Source: Asterella californica
Taxonomy: Eukaryota > Streptophyta > Marchantiopsida > Marchantiales > Aytoniaceae
DNA: 64,000 bases
NCBI GenBank assembly: GCA_036924285.1
Contig: JAYKYS010000011.1
Location: forward strand, 992,001 to 1,056,000
Direction of reading: 5' to 3'
Shown: in pieces, positions 22,773 through 34,810 of the stretch
Numbering within the stretch: the first letter of the stretch is position 1
Layout: the number at the start of each line of letters is the position of its first letter
Translations under genes and position numbers: made by a program
Notes under the pieces: generated by a model
Databases searched by the model: none
What the model was told of the DNA's origin: nothing
Seen by the model: the letters and a program-made list of their open reading frames with translations, nothing else

Positions 22773-23515
22773 CACGTTGGGATTTAAAACTGATTCGGAT
22801 TCCTCGTGCCTTGTTGCCTAAGCTCATTGAGTTGTTGAAAGAGAGTGCAGATGGGGATACTTGAGCTGTCTATGAGGTCATACTCTAGCAGGTGGTTCAT
22901 TGTAGCCAAGAAGTCAAGAGCCTTGCGCTCATTCAAGACTTGTAACTTGTAAATAACGTGATCATTCGTAACGTTGAGACAGATCATGTGATTGATGAGA
23001 TAGTCGAGATATTTGCAGAGAGAGCTATTTATTCCAGTAGAAACATATATTAATATATATTGACTATAATAAAATTCAGTTAGTTGTTGAGAGTAGAGAT
23101 CTCACCATGCGTACACCTTTGAGATTCATATGGATGTGTAATCTTTCTCAAGGAGTGGTGAACTCAGTTGCTCATATGCAAAATGAGATACATAAGATAT
23201 TATGGGAGTTTGTACTTGAGGTTACCATCCCATTTCTAGATGATATTCTTATGAAAAGTTGCGCGGTGGAAAACAAAGATGATCCAACACTCGCGAATTG
23301 TTGTAGGAGGTTTGTTGCATATCATATCAGAGATATAGAGCATATTTTGACACATTTGGAGGAGGTACATCTCATCATGTTAAGTGTCAAGTTTGGTGTG
23401 TCAAAGATTTTAATGGTTGGTCATTTGTGTGGTACTTTTGAGAGGCGACCAAATCCAAAAAAGATTGACGTTATAACTAGGATGGCCTACTGTACAAATA
23501 AAATAGAGGTATGAT
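22773..23515 (+). pseudogene. Element Z reverse transcriptase remnant
   Basis: In several frames, RT blocks follow in order: LKLIRIPRALLPKLIELLKE (from 22783), SSRWFIVAKKSRALRSF, VNNVIIRNVETDHVIDEIVE then FAERAIYS, and MRTPLRF with LSQGVVNSVAHMQNEIHKIL. The catalytic block IPFLDDILMK has the aspartate pair at 23239-23244. The thumb (LEEVHLIMLSVKFG, GTFERRPNPKKIDVI) ends near 23515. The first third is split by at least three frameshifts. The family is the same as X at 10641-11600 and 52700-53640. Confidence 0.85.
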
Positions 23516-23520
23516 GTTTT

Positions 23521-24090
23521 CTAAGAGCTTGTGTATTTTATCGCTTATCCATTTCTGGTTATGCTCATGTTGCGGAGACTCTATATGCATTTTTGATGAA
23601 GGATAAGAGGTTTGCATGGACTTCAACCCATCATGAAGTTATGAACAAGTTGAAGGAGATTATGACGTCTCCACTTGTGTTGAAAAGAGTAGACTATGAG
23701 TGTGGAAGACTTGTCATTGTCACAGTGGATACTAATCCAACGATGATTGGCCGGACGATTTGTCAAGATGATGCGAGTGGTGTACATTTTATCTTTAAGT
23801 TTGGTACTAGAATCTTGTCAGATATACAACGAGATTATCTTCAAGTGAAGCGTGAGTTGTGAGGAGTGATTAGTGACAAACACGAGTTTCTGATTGGTGC
23901 TCATTTAGTTTTGGAGACAGACTGTCTATCTCTGCTCGACATGATATCCAACTATAACACGTCAGACATAGCGATGTTCCGTTGAATTGCTTACATCAAG
24001 AGCTTGAATCCGGAGCTGAAGCATATAATAGATAACGATAATGTGATAGCGGATATGGTGTCAAGTACTTGTTATATAGACGAGGATGAT
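23521..24090 (+). pseudogene. Element Z RNase H remnant
   Basis: The region opens with ACVFYRLSISGYAHVAETLY, then FAWTSTHHEVMNKLKEIMTS and PLVLKRVDYECGRLVIVTVD, where the first RNase H Asp is kept, followed by IGRTICQDD. LSDIQRDYLQVKREL ends at a TGA (23860-23862) that replaces the expected tryptophan, and the frame then goes on GVISDKHEFLIGAHLVLETD. The block IAYIKSLNPELKHIIDNDNV then IADMVSS closes the domain. Most of it is in one frame from 23593 to about 24120, with one TGA. Confidence 0.83.
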
Positions 24091-24094
24091 ATGT

Positions 24095-25250
24095 TTATAA
24101 AAGTTGAGAAAGATGAAAGGAAGAATGTTCGATGTCAAGTTAGTCAACATGTTACAAAATTGGAGCAGTTGTTGTTTAGAGAAGAGTTTTACACAAGTAG
24201 ACTTCGTCACCTAAGGTATTACGTGAGTTCGCTAAAGAAGCAAGAGAGATGGAATGAAGTAGAGTTTAGAGAGATAAGGAAAAAAACGTACAATTATCTT
24301 CTACGTGATGGATATCTTTGGCGATGACCACATAGGAGAGATAGGATGCTCATACAAGTGGTGGACGATCTCCAGACTAAGCAGTGACTAATGAAGGAGT
24401 TTCATGACACCTTGTAGGTTGGACATCGAGGGATTTGGGCTACTTATACAAAGTTGAAGGAATGATATTGGTGGAAAGGTCTGTATCAAGATGTGATAAA
24501 CTTTGTCAGTTCGTGTCTGCATTGTCATTTTTTACTCTAAGAGACGATATAGGGATGATATTGTGCCTACTTATCCATCTTGCATTCACTTCCAGTGGGT
24601 TCTTGAATTGGTGATAATGCCTCCGGAGTTAAGAGGTATGTGATAATTTGGTCTTGACTCGTGAAGAACTCTCCAACTTTATAGAAGAGAGAGCACTGAG
24701 GACAAAGACCACAAAAAGTATATGTAGATTTGTATTTGAAGATATTTTTGATAGATATGGATCTATAGAAAGACTACGAGCAGACAAAGGAGAATTGCAT
24801 GGTGTAAAAGTGAAGGAGTTTTTGCTTAATATGGTGTGAAGCTCAAGCTTATTGCTATGATGAACCTAGAAGGAATTGGCTAAAGCAAACGCGAACATTC
24901 ATCTATTGTGAAGGCATGTGATGGTAGGCATAGAGAGTGTAGGTTACTCCTATTTGCTTTCTCCGTTGACAAGACGACTCACTATACTGCTATTGGGTAC
25001 ACACATGTTGAATTGATGTCGGGACAGAAGTAGATTATGTCAATAGAAGAAGACTTCTCTACTTGAGCTAACTTGTCATGGGTTAACGCTATGGATCGCA
25101 TACAACTTCTCTCACTTCGCATCAGACAGTTAGAACATAGAGAAGAGGATCTTGCAGAAACACAACAGAAGTTGAAAGCGGCTCGACTTGAGAATAATGA
25201 GGAGGTTTGACAAGACTCCTAAGCTTTGATCGAAACCAATACAAGTTAGG
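24095..25250 (+). pseudogene. Element Z integrase core remnant
   Basis: The frame to 24327 ends YLLRDGYLWR. Next comes the HHCC zinc-binding module: MKEFHDTL*VGHRGIWATYT, KLKE*YWWKGLYQDVINF and SSCLHCH, with stops at 24415-24417 and 24463-24465 where tryptophan and arginine are expected. The core is represented by LVLTREELSNFIEERALRTK and VFEDIFDRYGSIERLRADKG ELHGVKV (24654-24839). Later blocks are THVELMSGQK (near 25005) and QLLSLRIRQLEHREEDLAET (25105-25165). Several frameshifts. Confidence 0.82.
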
Positions 25251-25254
25251 GATT

Positions 25255-25549
25255 AGGTGTTGATATACGACGGTACATTAGAAAATCAACACTCTACAGT
25301 TTGAAAGTTTTCTAGCATAACACTGTCTCAGATGTGCATCAAAATGCTACTTATTCTTTGCAAGAGCTAGACGGTACACCTTTGAGACTTCTAGTTGCTG
25401 AAAAACAAGTCAAGTTGTTCAAAAAGAGAGGAGAAATAGTGGAGCTGATTGAGTTCTTATTGTCAAAATTGATCACAGGTGCAGATGAGGGTCCTTCGTC
25501 TGAAGATGTCCAAGAGAGTGAAGATGACTTGGAGATTTACGAAGACTAG
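25255..25549 (+). pseudogene. Element Z integrase C-terminal end
   Basis: The frame from about 25334 encodes NATYSLQELDGTPLRLLVAE followed by KQVKLFKKRGE and an acidic tail (SEDVQESEDDLEIYED) ending at 25547-25549. It corresponds to the last globular module of the integrase (ATY-x-L-x-ELDGT...VKxFKKR) plus an acidic extension. The 3' LTR starts 40 bases later at 25589, as expected for the end of pol. The purine-rich tract between them is weak. Confidence 0.75.
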
Positions 25550-25588
25550 TAACGGATCAACACATATCAAAGAATGTGCAAGTTTGAG

Positions 25589-25885
25589 TGTCATGCTGCA
25601 GGATCTTATGTATAGTGAAAGATGGTTACAAAAGTGTTTTTCTTTCCGGGAGCTTGTTAAGCTGAGCAGGAGTCAAGCTAGAGCCAAGCTAGACAAACTG
25701 CTCCTTAGCTTATATTCAGAAGAACTACTAAGAAGGTATGAAGGCACCAGGTGGAAGCTTTTCTTGAACAAGGCATATATGTGTTTTCGTTTATGTGAAA
25801 TAACGTTATACTATATGTTTGCGTCATTCTAGTTTTAAAAAGTGACAAAAGAGAAAACTTTATCATTTTTTGTCATACTTGCTGC
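25589..25885 (+). mobile_element. Truncated 3' LTR of element Z
   Basis: The segment starts TGTCATGCTGCAGGATCT and matches 21555-21880 in direct orientation. Shared landmarks are GAAAGATGGTTACAAAAG, GAGCTTGTTAAGCT, AAGCTAGACAA and the last one GAGAAAACTnTATCATTTTT. After about 25885 the match stops and RNase H of another Ty3 lineage begins, so about three quarters of the LTR is missing. Confidence 0.72.
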
Positions 25886-26690
25886 AGCACTCACGTAGTT
25901 GCTGAAGAAAACAACAGAATATCATTGGCAAGAGAAGCAGCACGAGGCATTCGAGACATTGAAGAAGAAGTTACTAAGGCACTAATAATGAGAGAGGTCA
26001 TTCCAAGTGTACTTGGACACATCTGCGTTCACTATTGGAGTGGTGCTCAGTCAATGTGATGATGAGAAGAGAGACCACCCAATCTAATATGCAAGTAGAT
26101 AACTTTCAGCAGCGGAGAAAATTACACCACTATTGAACATTGAGAATGGTGTATTCAGTAAAGAAGTTTAGACATTATCTTCTTGGTTATGAGTTTGTTC
26201 TCCATATGGATCATTATGCATTGAAACGTTTGGTACAAAAGTCAGACTTGTCATGAAGGAAAGCAAGATGGATGTTTTTACTTCAAGCGTTCAACTTCAC
26301 TGTTCAAAATAGATAAGGAATTTATCATGAGAATGCTGATTACTTGTCAAGGCTAAGGATTGGAGAACGTGTGGATAAGATGATTTTCAAGACGAGGAAC
26401 TATTTCAGCTGACAATAACATCGGCTATGAAGTATTATGATTTGTATAGATGCTTGCAGACGTTGTAGTGCCAGTAATATGAATTGAAGAACAGAATATT
26501 GTTCAAGAAGGGACATGATGAGGAGCTCCGTAGATGTCTGGAAGCACACAAGATATCGAAAGTGGTGGGTGTTTTGCATTTGGAACTTGAAAGTGAACAC
26601 TATGCGTTGAGGAATACTGTGAAGAAGATTCTCTCAGCTGGCTACAAGTGATCGACAATGTACAAAGATGTATATGAGATTAACGAGAAG
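25886..26690 (+). pseudogene. Third Ty3/gypsy lineage: RNase H remnant
   Basis: The sequence begins VAEENNRISLAREAARGI-like in one frame and KTTEYHWQEKQHEAFETLKK in another, the RT-RNase H junction. RNase H continues as VYLDTSAFTIGVVLSQCDDE, DHPI*YASR*LSAAEK and a C-terminal block FRHYLLGYEFVLHMDHYALK read in a shifted frame, ending near 26340 with YHENADYLSRL. It is a different lineage from X/Z: the spacing is that of typical plant Ty3 elements. It is joined directly to the Z 3' LTR. Confidence 0.75.
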
Positions 26691-27064
26691 TGTGGTAATT
26701 GTCAAAGAGTGGGTAAGCCTACGTCATCCACTCAATGACTGTTACACCTGACACTTTCACTAACACCATCCGAGAAGTGAGACATTGATTTTGTGGGGCC
26801 TATCAGTCCACAACACGTCGCACTAGGAGGAGATACATTTTGATAGCTGCTGATTACGCAAGGAAGATGGTTGAAGTAGCAGCTATCAGAAAGGATTGCG
26901 CATCTACAACCCTTATGCCTGAAGTACACAAAGCTCATCAACTCCATGAATATCAGTGGCAACTTTATCTTGTCCTTGTACACATGCCTATGCATATCCA
27001 ACTCCGCAAGAATAGACAATGTACCTCCACTAAGGAACTCCAAAGTACTCTCAAACTTTAACAA
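26691..27064 (+). pseudogene. Third Ty3/gypsy lineage: integrase remnant
   Basis: CGNCQRVGKPTSSTQ supplies the C-x2-C half of the zinc module. EK*DIDFVGPISPQHVA follows, with the first catalytic Asp and a TGA (26778-26780) in place of the expected tryptophan. From 26840 the frame reads IAADYARKMVEVAAIRKDCA. Recognisable integrase stops by about 26930; the rest of the frame to 27061 has no clear match. Confidence 0.72.
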
Positions 27065-28986
27065 CTTTGGTCCATTACTTCTAATTTCATCGACCGCAGT
27101 CCCTTTTGCCTCTCATTGCTCCTAAGTATGAAGTCCAGCATGTGATCCATCTGGATGAAGTTTTATCCCTCTGCACCTCCTTTGTTTACCTCCCGAAGTC
27201 TGAAGTCAGCTTGAGTCTCTTCCTCCTGATCTCGACTTCATCTCAGAGCTAAATCTCTAACTATCTCTATCGACAAAGACTCGTTCGACATTGTCGTCCC
27301 ATCGCGATCTTCGTCCGAAGAGTAGATCAACACTCTTTTTGCCTTTGCCTTCTCCGCACTCGCTATAGGAAAAAATAGAGATGACATGGCACTAACATGA
27401 TCGAGTGAAATGACGTTGATATGATAATAATGCACGTGATGTTGACATACACTCTATAAGATAAAATAGGATATCATGGCTTGATTAGTCCATTAGTTAA
27501 GAGTTTATGATCAATAATTTTATTAATTAAAAGATTATGACTAATTTCTTAGTAGTACACTTGTAGGATACTGATGACAAATGTATAGTATGATAGTGAT
27601 GACAAAGTTATGTGAGTTAGATGAGAGTTCGAAAGAGTAATATAATATCTCAAAAGTTCTAATGCAAAGAAAAATCAAAGTAAGAGAAAATATAAAGCTT
27701 GGATTTTATGTTAAAGACCTATATAAGTGCACAAACTATGTATTATCAAATGTTTACCCTAAACCCAAATCTTTGTAGATATTTTCTGATCAGAAATTAA
27801 TCTTTTCACTTTTATGTGGAAAAGAAATGAGAAACCCAAGGATTCCAGTTCATGATTTAATTCTGAATAATTATATGGACGTATACAGTATTGGTCTATG
27901 TTTGATTCACTCTCTCGTAAATATTGATGAGGTGATGAGGACATGTGACGAGTGGACTTTGTTAAGAGATACGTTTTGCTCGGTCAAAGAATGAATTTAT
28001 CTCTGAACTTCTGACTTGACGAAAAGGAACGAAACTATCAGCCATACGTAAATCTACAAAGCTGAAAGCAGCTATTCTAATATGCATCCAAACTGCACTT
28101 TGAAGAAAAAAGAAAAAAATTCCAAACGACTAAAATAATCATCAGTAATTGACTAACAACAACCTTCAGTGAACTAATTTAGTGAAAAATGCAGTGTAGA
28201 GCGCAAAGTCACGAGATGTCAGCCTTCAGTGAAAAATGCAGTGAAGAACGCAAAGTCACAAGGACAAGGTCTACAAATGGTTACTTCAGTCAAAGTTAGT
28301 ATTTTAAATTTAAAATGTTAAATTTAGAATATCCAGTTTAGGTCTCATTTAGTAACTTGGCTACACATGTTCATTCCAACTATAGAAAACCCATAAGTGC
28401 TTCACAAGAACAAACCTTTGTTTGGTATAAAGATCTCTAACTCTTGTGAGTAAAAGTATTTCTAATTTATAAGTTTTAATTTATAACCTAACCTTTTCAA
28501 GAGGAAAAGTGAATACATAAATTAAAACTCTTTGCATATTTTTTTTCCTGAACTTGGAAGAGGTGAATGTACGCACGGCAAGACACATGGAATCTTGATA
28601 TCGTACCCTCTCCAACCTTGACAGCCCCAAAAGAAATAAAGATACAATTATTATCTCAAGTTGCGATCGGTCAAGCTTACTTTTATTATGATATTCAACT
28701 GCAAAAGAAAATTCCAAATCACATGACATAATTCATGTCATCACATTATCGTAAACGAACGGACCTGGTCGTGTTTGTGGTCATTTTCAGAATTAACTGT
28801 GCTTTCCGTTACAGTGTGAGGAAATAGGTCGGGATGAAACAGCATAAGTTCCTCTCAGGTGGCACTTTTACGTGGTGTTATGATTCACATGGATACAGTG
28901 GTGGAAGAATGAACTGTCAGTGGAAATGTTGACAGACTGCGCGTCCAAGGAAATGAAACATTCACAAGACTTTTAACCTATTAGTT
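27065..28986. other. Non-coding stretch with one short tandem repeat
   Basis: I see no coding similarity, RNA gene or element boundary. 27060-27400 is richer in C and T and may belong to the end of the preceding element. From 27400 the DNA is AT-rich and unremarkable apart from the 47 bp duplication listed separately. Confidence 0.4.
28181..28263 (+). repeat. 47 bp tandem duplication
   Basis: AGTGAAAAATGCAGTG starts at 28181 and again at 28228. Each is followed by (T/A)AGAGCGCAAAGTCAC(G/A)AG with few differences; the second copy has GAACGC for GAGCGC. No coding context. Confidence 0.85.
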
Positions 28987-29300
28987 CGTGTGAAAGCTAA
29001 AATCTTTGGCAATTATTCTTGGCTCGGGGAAGAGTGTTACTACTTTGCGAGGATGGCCATGTTTCCAGTAGGAAAATGTCACGAGCTTCTCTTATTGACC
29101 TTTCACCGATTCGATCATGAGTTTCGGCGGTAAGGAAATTCTAAATTCGTTTTATTTCTTAAAAATAATATATATAAAGAATCCATTCACAAATACGACT
29201 CTACGCGATCCACGGCCCTGTAGAAAACTGTCCTTCGATAAACTATGAACTATTTCTGTCTAGACGTTAGAGAACCTGGTTTCTTAGATTTGACACGCCC
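28987..29300 (+). mobile_element. TIR element T, copy 1
   Basis: The segment begins CGTGTGAAAGCTAAAATCTT and ends AGATTTGACACGCCC, imperfect inverted repeats of the type GGCGTGTCAAAGCTAAAAT. Interior landmarks shared with copies at 34069 and 60882 are CATGAGTTTC(G/A)G(C/T)(G/C)GTAA, then a GATCCACGGC/GATACACGAC block, CTTCGATAAACTA and CGTTAGAGAA. No open reading frame. A target duplication is not evident. It is non-autonomous. Confidence 0.65.
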
Positions 29301-29512
29301 TTTTACTAAACTGCTTCATCTGCATAACATAAGCACTGCAGAAGATGATTCTTACCTAGATATCTTGTTGATGTTTTAGAGGTGAGTACCTGAGTCAGCT
29401 ATAGAGTTGGCATGGGTTCTGGTTTTACCAGCATCTACCATCTGCTAGACTGCGTGCAAAGTTACAGTGTCGAGAGTGAAACAGGAAGACTCATGAGACG
29501 AAAGTGCCATAA

Positions 29513-29728
29513 ATGATGGCGAAATGGCGAGAAATGTGGATCCTTTTGCTCATTACTTCAGCTACACTTTGGACTACTTCAGCTACACTTTGGACTGGTT
29601 ATGGAGGAACTGTTACGTACGAGTTTTGGAGTCTTTTCCACTTTATGAGGCTCAGAAGGAGAAGGAGCACGGTAAATTTGGCCAATTTGATAAAGCGAGA
29701 GTTTAAGGAGCCCTTAAAGTCTTGGTGA
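29513..29728 (+). repeat. 21 bp tandem duplication in a short open frame
   Basis: ACTTCAGCTACACTTTGGACT is repeated exactly at 29555-29575 and 29576-29596, so a 7-codon block is doubled in two overlapping open frames (71 and 60 codons). Neither frame resembles a known family and neither has strong support as a gene. The duplication keeps phase because its period is a multiple of three. Confidence 0.6.
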
Positions 29729-32700
29729 GACCGACGAATACAAGGCGGCGAGGGAGGAGGACGTCAGGTGGCCGCAGCGTAGGCCCACACACAGCGCAGT
29801 GTTGCAAAGATAGCACACTCTGTTTAATAGCGCCGGTGCACAACAAAACACTCCTAATCGAGTGCTGTCCAACTATCCATAACATCCTTTAGGTACCCTT
29901 AAAGTGAAACCAAATGTCTGATTTGTCAACTTTTTGGCTTTCATCCGTGCAGCATAGAAAGAAAAAGATAAACAGTTTTGTCTCAAATATCCATCTCTCG
30001 CTAGTTCACTCCAGTTAAGTGCACTGTATTATCGTTACAGTGTCCCAAAAGTGAGACCAGAACACATGCACAACAATGCTATGCTGCTCCTGGAGGGCAC
30101 ACAATCGCTCGTCCAGTTGGATCGTACCCTTTGCATATGAGAGCACCGAGTAAACGATTCATGGTCCTCAGCTGGGGAAGATTCTCGTTCTTTTCTTTAC
30201 TCTCTTCTAGCAACATCTACCAGCTGCCTGTTCCTTCTCTATTTCTTGCACAAAACAGCCTTTTAGCTGGCTATGAGTAATTTTATGTTGTTGCTCATGA
30301 GAATGAACTCGAGAAGAGAGAACTGGACTCAGAAGTAAGGAACAAACTATTAGCGAGTGTAAAAGTACAGAGAGAAGATGCCTAATTCCTGAATGGAGAC
30401 TAGTAAACAAACTAGAGTACGCCGTGTTCCAAGTAACGGTGTGAACTTTGTTTGTTATTTTTTCCTTACTGGTAGTGATTCTTGTAGAGAAACAAACACA
30501 CAAAAAGGTGATCCACGGCTAAAATGAGAAACAACTACGGCTTCACTCGCAATCGCCTCAAGAACCTACTTCTGGATTTTGGTAATGACCGTGCGTACCA
30601 TCGCGGCTTCAGAATTTTAGTGAAGTATCCAAACTTTGAAACTCTTATTAGAGGATTTCAAATTTATCTCCGTCGTGGAGTACGTTACTTTACTGTATCA
30701 ATAACGAGAAACTGACGAGAAATAAATGATAGCTTTGTTATGTACTGTAATATAAACAGTCGCTAACAACAACAAGGTACTCGCTAATGAGTTCTTGTTT
30801 TCAAGTCACTCAACTTTACATGACATGGAAGACCAAAAAGTATTACATTTTAAAATATCATGGATTTTATAATTCATGTACAAATAATTTAAAATATTTT
30901 TAATAATATCTAAAAAACTAAAATTAACATAATTTGATGTACAGTGTTATACATTTGTTATACGTTGTGATAAGACAACAATCCGATGACCAACACAATA
31001 AATGTATTACAGTCAAACAGTTTGATTTTTTTAGGTAAAAAATAGCTATCAATAGCTATCTAACATTTTATATTGTCATTCTATATTGTATAATCAGTTT
31101 TACATAAAAAATTTTTGTCATAAAAAATTCAAAACATATTTATTATCAAGAGAAGAGCAATCCGTGAACTCCAAAGACTTCTCCGCATAGTCTAGGGGTT
31201 ACACGGACTTCACTCCTCTAATCTTGAAGAGATCATGAACTGCAAGAATTACACCATTTTGGTGCAAAGTAGTCCATGAACTTCATAGACTCTATTGCTT
31301 GGATGTAGTGCAACCCATGAACTTCACTAGTGTGAACAGTCTATAGTTTAGATCTCTTTGGTGTAAATTCATCTTTGGAAATCATGCACGGATTGTAGTA
31401 GAGATAGTAAATGCGCATGAATTCCAAAAGTTGAATAATTTCTAAAATGATAGACTTTGAAATCCTCTCATCATTCTAAACAAAAGTCGAAAAACAATCA
31501 TTACAACGCTCTACATGAATTCAATCAAAGATGTCACTCGTGTGTAGATTATTAAACAATGATTCTACCTCGAAGTACCAAAAAGAATTTGAAGATAACA
31601 TTCATAAAAATATTTAATATTCAATTAGAACTCCAAAATATGAAGAAAATAAAACAGTATCTCACAACTCCTAAGTATAGACTCATGGATTCCTCAGTTG
31701 CAACTTCATATTTTAAGAATCTTAATTGATGTTTATATTAAAAATATAAAAACTTCGTAAGTGATATAATTCATATCACGATAAGTATAACTTATTACAA
31801 TTGTTCTTCATTTGTTGATGAAAGTGAGATTGTGTTTGACTTGTTATAAGATCGTGCTAAATATTCATCACTAACAATATATTATAAAACCTACTAGTAA
31901 CATCAAAGATGTGTCAATCAACTAATTGCTTGCAGTTTTGATAAAAGATGATAAATCATTTTGAATTTATGAAGTGATGCAAATCAAGACAAGACAAGAA
32001 AGACTCGTGACAAGAAAAAAGAACCATGTTAAGTGCGACACATAGTCATATGATCCTTACATCAATATAATGCAATACTTTCTCGAGAAATGGAAAGTTT
32101 TTTGTGGGAAGAGAAGATCAACTCTCTACAAGCAAGAAATCGATATTTTTGAAACCAAAATCTTAACTTTTGATTTTCTTTTTACTACAATCAATCAGTT
32201 GTAACAAGTTATCATAACACAAATCATGAATCAATTGTTCCGTTTGGAAAAATAGATTGAGATCAAAACAAGAATCTAAGATGAAGCAAAGTTGAATACG
32301 AAGAGAATGTTGAAGAAGATGATTGTGTCAACACCTCCTACGGTGAAGAATCAAATGAATCTTATAATTCAGATGGAGATTTAGATCCGTAGTAGATTTT
32401 TGTCGAGATATTCATGATTTTCATGAGTTTGTCTTCATTCTGTTTGTTGCACGTGCATTTAAAAGATGATACAGTCCATGGACTTCATGATCTTTCTATT
32501 TAATTCTTTGCATAATTTTCTTGCATGTCCTCTTTAATGGACATTCATTGCACAACTAAAATGTTGTTCACATTAACCCAAAACTTGCCAGTTATGTGGT
32601 TATATTTGTTTAAAAACTGACAAATAGATCTTACATTTGTTGGACAAATTTATTCTGACGACTTTAGAATTCTCATCAACTAGTTCAAAATGTGGTGAAT

Positions 32701-34068
32701 ACGAATTACGTACTTATACGATTTAGAGATGTCGTTCTATGAAGTTTATGAACCGCTCTAAGATAAATTGTGTGTGGATGATGTATATCATAATTCCTTG
32801 TATAGTTCTGAATGAATTTTTCTTGTGGATTATTTTATGCATTTGCGTGAATTGGCTTGGTTAGCAAATGATACATTCTTATTTCCATTCACCATTTGGC
32901 AATAAAGCTTCGAGTGAAAGTTTTGTCCAAATAGTAAAAATAGTTATATAGATGAGGACAAATTAGAACTATTGAACACAAAAAGTAATGCTAATCGCAC
33001 AATTTGATTAGATATCGATATTTCTCAAAGTTATCATATACCGCTATCGAAATCAACTCAAAACTGGAGTTTCCACGTGAAATATATCTTCTTTGAATTC
33101 AAACTGATTTTGAGATCTATGCACAAAAATAACTGTAGAATTTATGAAAATTAACATTATTTACTTCTGAGTCATTCCTGAAACTCCAAAAATTATTCTG
33201 AGTTCCTGTTTTGCTTAGCAAATACTTGGTTGTTGTTAACACCGGTTTATACTCTAACGAGAAATACAATATGTTGGATGTCTCACACTAAGTCTGGTAG
33301 TTTACGTGTAAAAAATCATAAATTTAAATTTAAATATGGTTACCTACTTGCACACATTAATGGATTATCCATATGTCATTTTTAATAAACAAGAAATTGC
33401 TTTCTCGAATCAGAACTTTTAATCACTTGAAGGTCAAGAAGACTATCTTGACTTTCCATGTGAAACTGAACATGTAGATAGCACGAAACATGATATTTGG
33501 TCTATGGTGCAAATGCTATGGAGTACCTAGACAACTACTCCATCTCGGTATCCAGTCTGAAACTAGTATTAGAATCGAACTTAACCAAGAACAAATCATT
33601 TTTCAAATTGTGAATCGAACCATTTACGAACTAAACCATTTTGGAAAACTTCGATTGAATAACTCATTCATGAACAAATCATTTTCAAAAAGCTTGAACC
33701 GGAACAAACCGTTTAGGAAAAATGTTAAACTGTATTATCTATGAGGTTTTATAGACAAGTCTTTAAATTTGTTTAGATTATAAATTAATTATGGGATTTT
33801 ATTATTTAACTTAACAATCGAACCCATTACTCGTGTTTATTTCAATCAAAATTTTAGTTACTATTGAATCACAATTTATTTTTTGAGACTATGGAACCGA
33901 ACCATTTAAAACCATAAAATTTGAGGACCGAACTGTTTAAATTTACTACTAAATTAAGATGGTACTTAATTAAAAATGTATTTGGAATATAAAATTGTTT
34001 CAAAACCAACAATTTACAGAATTCTGAACCAAAACGTTTCTTGAATTGGAATTATTCTTATCTATTAG
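29729..34068. other. AT-rich stretch without recognised genes
   Basis: No coding similarity on either strand. A 64-codon frame at 30524-30715 is unsupported. 31165-31420 repeats variants of CCATGAACTTCA (31270, 31314 and related forms near 31160 and 31235), and a further CCATGGACTTCATGA lies near 32477. 33600-33940 repeats variants of GAACCGAACCATTT. These could be subterminal repeats of decayed DNA transposons, but ends were not found. Confidence 0.35.
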
Positions 34069-34413
34069 GATGTTTCAAAGCTGGAATCTTCTGCTAATAT
34101 TTTTCACCTCTGGCGACTTTGGCCAAGAGAACACGGATGTTTTTTGTAGGCATCTCTGCATGTGCTCGTAAAAAAATGCCATGGACATTTATTATTATTA
34201 TGATTTGAGATTCGACTGTAAGTTTTGGCAGTAAGGTAGTTCAGGATTCAGGAAATTCTTTCTAATTCTTTGAACATTTTAGAAAATTGAGATAGTTATA
34301 TCATTCAGAAATAAGATGGAAAGCGATTCACGGCTCTATATAAAGCTTACTTTCAATAAACTATGGCTATTTCCTTTAGGACGTTAGAGAATCTTCTCGC
34401 TCAGCTTTGCCAC
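34069..34413 (+). mobile_element. TIR element T, copy 2 (degraded)
   Basis: It is collinear with the copies at 28987 and 60882: start GATGTTTCAAAGCTGGAATC, middle TGATTTGAGATTCGACTGTAA, GCGATTCACGGCTCTA, CTTTCAATAAACTATGGC, CGTTAGAGAATCTT and end AGCTTTGCCAC. Both termini are diverged, which suggests an older insertion. No open reading frame. Confidence 0.6.
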
Positions 34414-34810
34414 TCACTAATATGAGATTAACGGTGTAACTCCTATGGGAATGAGCCACCTGTTGTTGTGCTAAGAAGTTTTTAAATATGATATGCTTTC
34501 TTATCTCCAATTATTTTAACAACATATCTTTTATGAAACCATTTTAACACAAGAATAACCTTCTCCTTACTTCTTAGTTTTGCTTCCTACCTCTCGAGTT
34601 CATTCTCATACTTCCCTCACGAGAAGTTTACTCCATTAGCAAAAGTATATGTCAGTCCGGCGCAGATGCAGTAACTATCAATTCATACTTCAGTTGAAAT
34701 TCGAGGAATAGTAAAACAGGTATAGAGTACTAGTGCTGGTCCCTTGTGAAATCCGCCACTCATCGTGCATAATAAACAGGTTCGCATACAGTATTTATGT
34801 CGCGTTAATA

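Noticed and set aside
29513..29728. Short open frame with a doubled 7-codon block considered as a real gene
   Set aside because: Two overlapping frames are both open, neither resembles a protein, and the duplication preserves phase simply because it is 21 bp.
30524..30715. 63-codon frame starting MRNNYGFTRNRLKNLLLDFG
   Set aside because: It has a plausible composition but no recognised family, no neighbouring exon signals and lies in AT-rich DNA. Kept as unsupported.
33490..33744. 84-codon frame rich in Asn and Arg
   Set aside because: It is produced by repeated GAACCGAACCATTT-like words and has no family match.
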